The notes under the pieces: model-generated
Told to the model about the DNA's origin: nothing
Database searches by the model: none
The model's input: the letters and a program-made list of their open reading frames with translations, nothing else
NCBI GenBank assembly: GCA_013176395.1
Contig: JABMLP010000017.1
Location: 744,001 to 808,000 of the forward strand
Source: Venturia oleaginea
Taxonomy: Eukaryota; Ascomycota; Dothideomycetes; Venturiales; Venturiaceae
Direction of reading: 5' to 3'
Length of the DNA stretch: 64,000 bases
Translations under genes and position numbers: made by a program
In this document: piece by piece, positions 54,605-64,000 of the stretch
Layout of the letters: every line of letters begins with the position of its first letter
Numbering within the stretch: the stretch's first letter is position 1

Positions 54605-56428
54605 GCACTGGATGCTCTCTTTTGCGTTTTGTTTTTGCTTTTCTGTTGGATGACTATACTCATGAAGGACACAAAAGGCGGGTGCTGCATGGTTGCTTTG
54701 GGCAACACTGGATTCGTGAAGTGTTTGCTCTATGCGTCACAAATGAAAGAGCTCGTATTGTTGTAGCGTCGTCTTTTTCTCGCGGATATCCTTGCGCTTG
54801 CGCTTATGTTTTTTATTTGCTGGATGGATTGACGGAAGAAGCATTTGGGGTTTGGATTGGCAATTGTTATTGCATTTCACGAGTTTCTTGGTTAGCTTTA
54901 TCATTAATGTTATGGATCGATGGTGGAAGTAGAGAGGCACTCGTCGCTCGGCGATGGTGTGCTAGTGGTTGGGAGGGATATCATTCTCTGGATATATGGT
55001 GAACACATAGACTTCAAATACATTATTAACCGTATCAATGTACCATTTACAAATTATTTTTCTTCGTTGTTGGGTATTCTGATATACAGATGTTAGACTT
55101 TGGGATACCGGGAATAATGAATTATTTTGGGGACGGTAGAGGGTGTTTGTTGTGGGTGAGGTGGGGCTGGTTATTGTTTCTATAATGGAAAAGCGAGGGA
55201 GGGGGCTTTTACGTGTGGGCGTGGTGATTGGAATTCTAATAGTCTTCATCTAGTGCTTACGAATTAGACTTAGCCTGGATGACTGGAGTAAAGCTATATA
55301 TATATAGGAGGAAGTAAGGGTACGAATCGGTATACAGAATCAACTTTGAACAGACGCTGGAAATAGGCTACGAGGAGTCTTCAACGAAGAGGAGGGCTTT
55401 TCCCTTTGTAAATTTCAACGACAAGGTAGGTATACAATGAGGACGATGAGTTTGTCGCGGGGGCTTTGTGGTGGCTGGGCTTGGGTTCTTTGAGAGAGTT
55501 CGTGATTGTCGAGCTTGCGATTGGGTTATTTGCTTATTAGGGGTTGAGATTAAGTAGGCCTGTACAGTGCAACGTGGTAGAGTCTGGGGTGGGTGCTAGG
55601 TATGTTGTGTATGAGATCCATACTATTTTGTTCGTAGGTAATTTTTACGGAAAAGGTTATCGTTTATATTTTTTCTGTTACTTTTATCTAGTATTCCCAC
55701 GGTACACAAACTCGATTAAACGTCGTCTACTCATTGAGCTTTTAGGGTAAAACCTTGGACGGGAAGGAGATGGAAAGGAAACTTGCGAGGGAAAGAAGTG
55801 GCCGGGGGTAAGAGGGCTAGTCATTGACGGGCCGAGCCGCGACGTAAGGTATATAACTACTATGAAGGAGACAGCACGCGACGCGTGAATAGTATAGCTG
55901 ACCTTCTCGAGTCTTCTAAACCGAATGGCGGCTCTTTTCTCTATACGTCATTCTTTTAACCGTATACAATCTCAACAAAAGGTATCTGGGGAAGTTGTAA
56001 CGCATCGCGACCTCGAGCATTAGGAAAATGAGGTAAACTTAAATCGAGGCGTCGTAGTAAGAACCAGTAAAAAATCGAACCCGTAAGTAGATCCGAGAGT
56101 TGCAATAGATACCTGACAAAAAAACAGGATAGTACAAGTTTTCCATTCTTTTTCTTCCAAAAGACAAATAAAGAATACACGAAAGGAGAACTCGGATATC
56201 TGGAGATGTAAGAAAAGACATCCACCTCGTAGATGGATTCTAGAACAAGAGCAGATCTTAATCTGTAAAGGAAATCTAATTTTTAATTGTTGTCTGAGGC
56301 TGAGAATTCGTATTCAATTCTCGCACTGTCTATTATGTATATCCTCTGGACGAAGGAAAAAGGAAAGCGAGTTTAACGTCTTCGCTGACGACCAAGCAAC
56401 CCCCTTGATCATACTGTTCCAAGGAAGC
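54605..56428. other. intergenic, no gene recognised
   Basis: 1.8 kb between convergent genes. AT-rich; no coding frame or RNA gene supported. Confidence 0.5.
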
Positions 56429-58193
56429 CTAAGCCCTGAAATGTCTTGGCTTTAATCTCCATCCCCATCCACCACCGGCTCCATCCTGAGGAGCCTGAGG
56501 GGCTTGGCTGGCCTGTGCAGCTTGTGTGGCCTGCGCAGCTTGAGATGCCTGAGTAGCTTGAGCTTCCTGGGAGCTTGCAGCTGCGGTCGGTGCAGCAGAG
56601 CTTACCGCCGCGGAACTGGATTTATGTGCCTTGAGAACGGTCGTCGCCGCGGCAGAAGATGTCGCTGCTGCCGAAGTCTTGCTCGATGCTTTACTCGTTG
56701 CAACGGCTGTGGCGACCGCGCCTCCGTTGGCCAAAGCACTGATGGGTGTCTGGCCTGGGTAGAAAGAAGCTGGAATCGCAGGAATAGGAATGAGAGCAGC
56801 GGTCCCGAATGAGTCGGGCAGATCCCAAGGCATAGTTGGGGCCGAGTACTCCGCCGGTTTGGCGGAGATGGTCGTCTTAGTCGCAGCGTAGCCGCTTCCA
56901 GATCCCGATTTGAGGCATTCTCCGGACCCGTAGGCATTGGCACAGGTGTTGACGAGGGTGCTGCCCGTGTCTGTCCACATGGAGAAATCGGAGATTGTGA
57001 TGCCAGTGCAAGGAGCTTTTGGTGCACAGTCGACCTTTACTGGACCTCGCTGTGCGCCGTTTGCTGCTGTTCCTCTCCATCCCTGTGTCAAGATTAGTGA
57101 CGTCCATGATCAGACGAGATTATGCATACCTTGACGGTGATGTTGGACAGCTGGACACCAGAGCCCGAGAGTGTCGACATAGATTTCCATTGTTGATCGA
57201 TGTCAAAAGAGTATGCATTAGCATGGCCAATGAAGTTCTCCAGGAGGATGTTCTTTGCGTAGCCACTTCCGCCATTGGACTTGATCATCATCATTTGGTT
57301 CGAGTGTACTGTGTACACGTTTCTGTACACGACATCCGAGACTGCCACATCGACACCCAAGGAACCGAACGCAGATCCGCCAGACCAGTTGCAGTAGATG
57401 TTCTCGATGAGAATGTTCTTGGAGGGACTCTGACCTCGAATTTAGCAGGACACTCCTCTGGCACGAAGCAGATAACTTACCTTGACGGTCACGCACTCGT
57501 CCTTGTTCGTTACCATGACCTGTTCACGTCAGCAGATCGAACGACCGTGTCTTTTGCCTAAGATCTTACATCATGAACCCAAATGTTGTTCGACCAGATA
57601 TCAATACCATCAAGTCCTCCGAGATTTCTTCCTCGGATAGCCAGATTGTAGAGCTCGCCATTGGTGCAGGTGTCAAGGGAGAAGTGGAACGCTGGCGCAT
57701 CCACCAAAGCTAAGTCGTGAACGGAGAAATTGTTCGTCTTGACGATTCGTAGAATGCGAGGGCCGGTAGCCTTGCCGATCTTGTAGCCATATCCTTGGAA
57801 AGCGCCTTTGCCAGTAGAGCTGAAGACTTCAACATCGTCTGTGCCCGTGATCAAAATCATGTTTCCACCAGCAGTTCCGGTCCGGTAAATGGTTCCATCC
57901 CACTGCAAGGCCCATCCCGAGCCTCCCTTCATTGTGACCCAGGTCGCAAGGCCATAATCTCCAGCGGGGATTACAATGAGGCCGCCTGCCTTGCAGGCAG
58001 TGAAAGCTTTTGTTAGAGCCGGTCCAAGGTCCGAGGTCTTGCTTGCCACGGCGCCATATTTGGTCACATCGCAAACCAGCTTTGCTTTCTTTGTGGCAAC
58101 TGTTGTCGATGGTCCAACCTTGCCTGATAGTTGACCGGCAACTAGCAAAGGAAGAAGGAGAAATTCAAGGAGTGTGAGTGCAGAGAACCGCAT
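56429..58193 (-). CDS. secreted rhamnogalacturonase, GH28
   Basis: Four exons (58193-57570, 57519-57481, 57429-57130, 57082-56429) give 538 residues. The start at 58193 opens a signal peptide ([20 protein letters not shown]). The parallel beta-helix motifs of rhamnogalacturonan hydrolases are in order: [17 protein letters not shown] (acidic pair near 195-198), [13 protein letters not shown] (D215 in a 13-codon exon), [16 protein letters not shown] and [11 protein letters not shown]. These enzymes cut the rhamnogalacturonan I backbone of plant pectin outside the cell. The C-terminal 130 residues are an unusual Ala/Ser/Gln-rich tail ([19 protein letters not shown]), probably a linker or wall anchor. 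All introns are GT..AG. Confidence 0.88.
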
Positions 58194-59176
58194 TTTGAAA
58201 CGAGAGAAAGAAACTAAAGAGTGAGTGTCGTGTAGCAAATAATGCAAGCGTCGTCGAGCAGACACGACGAAGTCATATTCGTCCACGCAGAAAGCGGATT
58301 CCTTTTTGATGGAGCGAGCGAGCTTACGGATTCGATTCGCTCCGCCCGCAAGGCATAGATTTTGATCCTACACGGTTAGTACCTTGATCGCTTTAACTCC
58401 CGCCTTGGATCGTGGCAGCTACACTAGATAGTCAACTGCGAGTCTTTCTGTCTTGGGAACGGTTTTTCTTTGACTGGGATATATTGGACAAGGATCGAAG
58501 TCCTTTCAGCCGCGGGTAATAAACCGTTGTTGTCCCGCGTAGGGGTGGCCCGTTTCGTCTTGTTTTAGAACATGGGGAAGATGGATGTCGATAGCTGCTG
58601 TCGAGGTAGAATATTGAGACTCGGTGAATTCAAGTTCTATCCCCATCACACGTGCCAGTCTCAATAATGCACAGAGTAACAACCTGAAGATGATACCCAA
58701 TTCAATTGTTTGGGTACATTCTGACAATGTCGCTAGGTAACCCTGTTGTTTCAACATTCAAGCCACAAATCCCATCTCTCGATGCAAGGGCGAGATTTCA
58801 AAGCTCCGAAAAGAGACAGCAATTTCGCCTACCAGAACTGGAGCTGCTCCACCATGTTTCAATGTTCGGGTACCACGAAACAAATATTCCACCTCGCCAA
58901 ACCCCTTTTCTACTTTTTCTGAACTTCTGTCCGTTGCTAGCTGGGTACTTCACTCATGTTCGCTTCAATGCTGGAACAAATCTTCTAAGGGCCCCATGTT
59001 GCGCATGGCGGTTAGGCTAGACTGAGCAGACGAACTCGTCCGCCGGCCATTGCCAGGTGCCAGCTTTGTGATCAAGCAACTGCTGGAGTCATGTGGAGAT
59101 TTCTCAGGAGCAATTGTCGTGTTCAAGTGGAAATTCAGTATCATGTTGTGCATCAGTTACACATGCAATGCCGTCT
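58194..59176. other. intergenic, no gene recognised
   Basis: Promoter side of the rhamnogalacturonase gene and 3' side of the next; no supported frame. Confidence 0.5.
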
Positions 59177-60226
59177 TCATCCAACATCTGCATGCGACAA
59201 CGACCGGCCATGCAAAACACTCTTCAGGGCAGATTCGGCATTCAGTCGATCGGAATTAGACGCTTTCCTCCACAGAAACCAGGCTGAGGGATGCCTAGAC
59301 TCGAAGACTGATGCTACGCCAGGAGTGTCAATGGACCTATCGTCGGGCAGTTTTGCGGCGGCATCGAGGGATAATTGATGCGACGGTGTGGAATGCGATT
59401 TGAGGATGATCGCCGGATACCCATCGCCTCCCACTGTCCAATTCCTTAGTAGCGTCATTCTTTTTGATGTTGTTGTTAGGGGACTCATGGCCGGGACCGA
59501 ACTCGCAGAGCTCGATCTGCCTCTCGATATGATACTCCTCAAAGAGCCATAGGCAGTCGTCTTTCCCTTTCCCGAACCTGCTGTCGACCCTGCTCTGCTC
59601 TCTCCTGCCAGTCTCTCGCTGCTTGACGATGCTTCAGCAACCGTTGTCAAAGTTCTTTCCAAGCCCGTTGTCCTTATCGCCAGCCCACTGTAGCGTGATC
59701 TGGGATTGATAATTTCGCCTTGAGGTGGCATATGTGAACCGTACTCATCAGCCAAACTCAATCGGCTCCGAGCATATATCTCAGCAATCCCATCGATAGC
59801 CTCGTGTACCTCCGGCTCCACCGCTCGCAGTATACCGTCGAAGGAGAAGGCTTCGATAGGAGGAAGGTGGGAGGCCGCGGGCATGGTAAGCATTGCTGGG
59901 CTTCGGCTTGCGGCAGATGGTCGAGATGGTTCGCTGCTTGTATATGCTTTGACGAGGACCGGCTGAGAGGAGACCGATGTCCTCGAGCTCGTTGACTTGG
60001 AGGACCGGTGTCGAAATAGAGGTGGGACGAGAGTCGAGGCAGTGAAATGGCTTCCCTCAATTGAGTGATTCCCTTTCGCCGTAGTAGTAGACCAGATGTT
60101 AGCAAACCGACTCAATGAAGCAGAGTGGTGACGGCGGTCGTCGGCGACATTAGTGGTATGCGCGTCCGCATTGGAAGCAGCAGTAGAAGTCTTGTTAGCA
60201 TATCCAACGACGGGTTTCGCGGACAT
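59177..60226 (-). CDS. Ser-rich protein of unknown function
   Basis: Single exon, 349 residues. Mostly disordered, rich in Ser, Thr and Arg, with a likely conserved central part (PPIEAFSFDGILRAVEPEVH, EAIDGIAEIYARSRLSLADE) and a second one (MTLLRNWTVGGDGYPAIILK). No membrane span, signal peptide or enzyme motif. The composition suggests a phosphorylated regulatory protein. The long clean frame and the codon-like bias support it as real. No family recognised. Confidence 0.6.
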   Translation of the reverse strand: MSAKPVVGYANKTSTAASNADAHTTNVADDRRHHSASLSRFANIWSTTTAKGNHSIEGSHFTASTLVPPLFRHRSSKSTSSRTSVSSQPVLVKAYTSSEPSRPSAASRSPAMLTMPAASHLPPIEAFSFDGILRAVEPEVHEAIDGIAEIYARSRLSLADEYGSHMPPQGEIINPRSRYSGLAIRTTGLERTLTTVAEASSSSERLAGESRAGSTAGSGKGKTTAYGSLRSIISRGRSSSASSVPAMSPLTTTSKRMTLLRNWTVGGDGYPAIILKSHSTPSHQLSLDAAAKLPDDRSIDTPGVASVFESRHPSAWFLWRKASNSDRLNAESALKSVLHGRSLSHADVG

Positions 60227-61451
60227 GTTGTTCCTAGCGATTCCTCAGGTCATGCAAGCAGACATGGATAGCACTTCTGGCATGCGAGACAAGACGGCGG
60301 TCAACTCGGGGTCAAGCCAGGCAGGTCACTCAATGGCGACAATCAAGTGGAGGAGAAAGCTATGGGGAGGCATTTTTGCGCCTATGCGAATTGCGAAGAG
60401 GCAGCCCGTGTCCCGTTGAACGACAACGACCCAGTCCAGTCGGTGAGCTGGCAGTTTCTCTATGCATCCAACCTATGAGAATCCACAGACGGTCGAGATG
60501 CATTGAGCCAGTGGCAATTCCTGCCAAGCCTTGTGCCATATCTGACCATACTTTCTCCTCTTCCAGTGTCCTCGCCATTGCGTACCGAGTAGAGTATCAT
60601 ATATCTACCTGGCAGGTGTCATCAAGTCACCCATCACTCGCACTATGCCCACCAAAAGCATTGTGGAGCACAATATACGAAGCACAACCCGTCTTGGTTC
60701 TCGCTGCTGTGCCATGACAACAGCCTCACGCCTGTCATGGTGTAAACCGTTGAGGAAACACTTATATGGATCGCACGGCATTGGAGGTCGACTACATCCC
60801 ACGTATCACCACTTTACCGAGCCCATACTGGCCCACCGAGTTGCATTTGTTATCACGTCTCTCCTGTGCTACCTCCCAATAACTTGGAATCGCCTGTCTT
60901 GTTATGAGCCGTGGTTGATGATGATGCACATTTTGAAGTTGCAGACTTGCGTCCGCATTTGGCAAGGTGCATGATACATGCACAGCACGCATTGCCATCA
61001 CAAGTAGAAGTACTCAGACCTCTCCCGTCTCCAGCCTAGTAAAGCGCGGTCCACCAATTTAATTTGTCAAAAACAGGTCTTGAATTTCGAGGATCGTATA
61101 ACGCGCTGAGGTGTGATTTCTAACGTGGGGGCGTGGCCTTGAAAGGGTAGTTAGTATACAGCTTCAACCGCCCTGATATCATCCACCGCCTTCCAATGAA
61201 ATCAGAGCATCAAGATCTCCTTCTGTTATCGAACCTCTCACTGGCGTTGGGGTTTCACGATACTCTTCATGCTCTTCATTGCCTATTTGTCTCGTCAAGA
61301 TAGTATCTCAAAATACAACCCTCAACCAGTTTTCTTCCCCAAAACGTTCAAAGATTTCTCAACGCAGATGCGTTCCTCGATTACTCAAGTAGGCCTTCCT
61401 GGAGCAACACCACCTTGTGGGACGACTGCCCGAGGCTGAGCCATTGGGGGG
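60227..61451. other. intergenic, no gene recognised
   Basis: 1.2 kb without a supported frame; contains the likely 5' region of the gene ending at 59177. Confidence 0.5.
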
Positions 61452-62738
61452 CTAGCAGGCTGAGGGACAGCGACAGCCGGCGCTTGCGGATCCAGAGCTT
61501 GAGGTGTCCGACTGGGCTTGTGGATTGACCTGCGGAGCTATTTGTTGTGGGGGATTTTGATCTTTCGGAATTTGAGCCTGAGCCTGCGGTACTTGAGGCT
61601 AGGGTTGCTGAACCTGTGGAGTTGGAGGCCGAAGAACTTGCGCTTGGGCTTGAGGGGCTGCAGCTGGACCAGTACTCGATCGCGGGCTTCCCGAAGCAGG
61701 TGTTGTGCCTCCTCCACCACCAGCTATTTGCTTAACAACCTTCGTCGACGCAATCTGTCCTAGCGAATTGAAAACAATATCCACCAACGCATTCAATGGC
61801 CTGTACGAATATTGCTTCTGAATATTCCCACCAGTCAACGTCTGCTGTTTCCCTGTAAAAGCCATATTGGTCTGATAATCCCCCACAATACTGCTGACAA
61901 GATTTCCCGCCGTCCCAACAACTTGTTGAACAATATTTCCCAGATTATCGATCAAGAAGGATAGATTCGTACCACCATGTGTGATGGATCCAAGAAGCCC
62001 GTCAACAACTCCCACAGTCGTTTCGACGATGGATGTGACGTTGTTGATTGCAGTGATCAAGAGTGGATTTAGGTCCAGAGATTCAAAGACGCGGTGTACG
62101 ATATCGACCAGATGACCAAGGCGCACAATGAGCTCCAGTTCTGCATCTACGTCGGAAATTGTAAAGTTGATTTTTCGAATGGACACCGCGACACCAGCGT
62201 TGACAGATACCAGATTGGCCACGTTTGCGTTCAGGTTGATATCTGCTGATAAGTTGTCGACATCTAATTCGATGCGTCCAACTGACAATTCGGGAATTTG
62301 GAGTAACACATCTGGAGGAGTGCCTGCGCGGGAAGTCGTTGGCCATGGTTTCCTGGCATGATTTTCCTGCGGGGTATAATTGCTGTACGTTGATGACCTG
62401 GTCGACGAGGAGGATGGCGTAGGACGTATTGGCGTCGCGATACTCGTGACTAACGGCGAATTTGTTGACGGGGTATCCAGCGGTACTGTCGGTGGATTAT
62501 CTGGTGGCGTTGCCACCGTAGGAGCACCGAGAGGAGGGTTTATAGATTGGCTAGGTGGTGCCTGGAGAGGGCCATTTGTAGGCAGCATTGGTTGATCTAC
62601 TGCCACAGGCACATATGAAGAACCGGCCACTGGTCTAATCGCAGGCGCACTGGCAAACATACCGGCTTGTGCATCAGTCAATGCCACAAAGGGGCATATG
62701 GCCAGAAGAATTTTGTACAACGAAAGAGGAGACACCAT
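61452..62738 (-). CDS. secreted protein, paralogue 1, with in-frame TAG
   Basis: The ATG at 62738 opens a signal peptide (MVSPLSLYKILLAICPFVAL). A Pro/Thr/Ser-rich linker follows, then a hydrophobic strand-repeat domain (LLQIPELSVGRIELDVDNLS, then LVSVNAGVAVSIRKINFTIS and VFESLDLNPLLITAINNVTS), shared with the divergent gene at 63265. Next is a region like NNVTSIVETTVGVVDGLLGS. The formal stop is TAG at 61601-61599, giving 379 residues. The same frame goes on for 48 codons in the same Pro/Gln-rich style (PQVPQAQAQIPKDQNPPQQI) to a TAG at 61454. A CAG-to-TAG change is the simplest explanation. Probably a wall or surface protein; function unknown. Confidence 0.68.
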
Positions 62739-63264
62739 TGCAATGCAACGAAAGTGATGAAGCGGGAGAATCTGAAGAGGGGACGGTACAAGAGTGAGTG
62801 GCATGCAGAGACATACCTTTGCGCATCCCACGGAGCTCGCGATTAAGCTCTATCCCCTCGAACTCTAGGAAATGACTCGGAGATGGGATTGATCTCATCA
62901 GGGAGGCAACTTCTTGATTTCCCATCATTAAAAAGCCGTGCGCAGCCTGGCCGTCAGAGTTAGATCCCGGGGAAGAACGAAGATCGAATTAGCGGAATGG
63001 GTTTATAGCCTTCCCTAATGCGAAACGGCTAACAACAGTGAATGCGATAAGCCGATGATTTACCTCACAATAAAGCTCATATTGCTGGTCACCTTCAAAG
63101 TTGGAAAGTTGGATAGACGGTAATCTCAATGCCTACCTTATTAGTAAAGCTGTACTTTGAAATCGGGTGTGCAGACTGTGATGTACGCTGAGCACTATTC
63201 TGCCGCCGCTTCATGAAAGAGGCTTCTTCATACTCGCCTTCCAAAGACTCGAATTGTCGCTATC
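62739..63264. other. shared promoter region of the divergent secreted pair
   Basis: 526 bp between two paralogous secreted-protein genes on opposite strands; likely a bidirectional promoter. No supported frame. Confidence 0.45.
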
Positions 63265-64000
63265 ATACATTATACGCTCCATCTCACCAAGTCGTTGCTC
63301 GTGCTTGCTTCGATCGCTCTCTTGGCCGACGCGCAGTCCACATCCTCGACAGCTTCCTCCACCTCGACGGCGAGCCCAAGCGGAGGTCCAAACTCAGGCT
63401 ATGAGAATTATAATCTCACGCAGAAAGGCAGCCCCGACGACACGGTGTACGAAACAGGGTCAACGAGAGGGTACTACACCCTAAATGCCGAGCCAGATGT
63501 GTATCTTAATGCCAGTGTCCATGTGGGCGAAATCTTGGTAGAGGTCGACGACATCTCAGCGAAGATCAATCTGGATGCCCAGATTCTCCAGCTACTGAAA
63601 TTCAATGCTGGTGTGGATGCAAAGATCGGGCGCGTCCGCTTACAGATTCTGGAGGTCAATGCGAAAGTGCTGCTCGAGGCTCGGCTAGGAATTCTTTTGC
63701 TGATGATCAGCGATTTGCTCGATTCTCTCGATTTGAACCCAATCCTGGCTACCCTTGGCAATGATTTGAACCATCTCATCAACTCGACTGGAGCGACACT
63801 CACAGGAACACCTGGTCCTGGGAAGAATGGGCCCGCGAAAGTCAACGATGGAGACAAGATCAACCATAAGAGGGCTTTGCGACTGGAGCAGAACGTGCTC
63901 TATTCAGTCAACGACTGTTCCGGCAATACTCATACGAATCGAATCCTCGCACAGAATGGTGACATTGTCGAGCAGACCTTGGACAACGTCGGAAAGATCT
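63265..64000 (+). CDS. secreted protein, paralogue 2, cut by the window edge
   Basis: An open frame runs to the right edge. It begins with a signal-like stretch (LHLTKSLLVLASIALLADAQ) and a Ser/Thr linker. The same strand-repeat domain as in the divergent neighbour follows: YLNASVHVGEILVEVDDISA, LLKFNAGVDAKIGRVRLQIL and LLDSLDLNPILATLGNDL. NHKRALRLEQNVLYSVNDCS comes next. No in-frame ATG precedes the signal peptide; the codon at the expected place (63265-63267) is ATA, so the start is lost or lies in an unseen first exon. Partial at the 3' end. Function unknown. Confidence 0.62.
   Translation, partial: MHYTLHLTKSLLVLASIALLADAQSTSSTASSTSTASPSGGPNSGYENYNLTQKGSPDDTVYETGSTRGYYTLNAEPDVYLNASVHVGEILVEVDDISAKINLDAQILQLLKFNAGVDAKIGRVRLQILEVNAKVLLEARLGILLLMISDLLDSLDLNPILATLGNDLNHLINSTGATLTGTPGPGKNGPAKVNDGDKINHKRALRLEQNVLYSVNDCSGNTHTNRILAQNGDIVEQTLDNVGKI

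Noticed and set aside
1..64000. Reassignment of TAG to glutamine, suggested by several in-frame TAGs
   Set aside because: Several genes end cleanly with TAG (40752, 24975, 26337, 21141), and conserved genes contain no internal TAG; separate lesions are simpler.

Overview
The window is nuclear DNA of a filamentous ascomycete (Pezizomycotina). Coding genes carry short introns (45-90 bp, GT..AG, often with a CTAAY branch site). Recognisable genes are fungal orthologues: a Crb2/Rad9 checkpoint protein, SAM37/metaxin, a GDP-mannose transporter, an exopolyphosphatase, an RPEL protein, a DUF3176 membrane protein and a GH28 rhamnogalacturonase. The class (Leotiomycetes or Dothideomycetes) cannot be fixed from the sequence alone.

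Layout. 1-2.8 kb: 3' part of a dead Ty3/gypsy retrotransposon with its 3' LTR, invaded by an apparently intact Tc1/mariner element. 3.5-7.9 kb: the checkpoint adaptor gene. 8-12.1 kb: a gene-poor stretch with two degenerate coding remnants and one secreted NTF2/SnoaL-like gene. 12.4-18.1 kb: a Cys-motif coiled-coil gene fragment, then a minus-strand Ty3/gypsy element (gag, protease, RT, RNase H, integrase, chromodomain) broken by stops, frame changes and a 213-bp insertion with a target duplication; a 255-bp LTR lies upstream. 18.5-21 kb: SAM37 and a conserved gene of unknown function, divergently arranged.

21.1-31.5 kb is the most unusual part. At least four related genes or pseudogenes combine low-complexity or coiled-coil N-terminal regions with a C-terminal cysteine cluster (H-x3-C-x3-C-x2-C-x6-8-C-x6-8-C-x2-C-x6-7-C). 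Two more coiled-coil gene remnants lie nearby, and an intact DUF3176 membrane protein gene sits between them. Nearly every member is interrupted close to the cysteine cluster.

32-38.6 kb holds an amidohydrolase and a cytochrome P450, each with one apparent frame break, then an ABM-domain monooxygenase and a GDP-mannose transporter. The first three could form a small catabolic or secondary-metabolism cluster. 39.7 kb: a solo LTR with a perfect 5-bp target duplication, about 93% identical to the LTR at 17.9 kb. 40.8-41.7 kb: a secreted repeat protein with dibasic (Kex2-type) sites and duplicated exon-intron units. 43.9-47 kb: an intron-containing tRNA-Ala(CGC), an RPEL protein gene and PPX1. 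49.6-54.6 kb: a 1,627-residue conserved-looking protein of unknown function. 56.4-64 kb: rhamnogalacturonase, an unknown Ser-rich protein, and a divergent pair of paralogous secreted proteins. One of that pair has an in-frame TAG before a Gln/Pro-rich tail; the other has no visible ATG and runs off the window.

Overall this is accessory-type DNA: conserved housekeeping genes alternate with transposon debris, minisatellites and decaying lineage-specific families. Many lesions are single-nucleotide frame changes in homopolymers, so both real pseudogenisation and sequencing error must be kept open.
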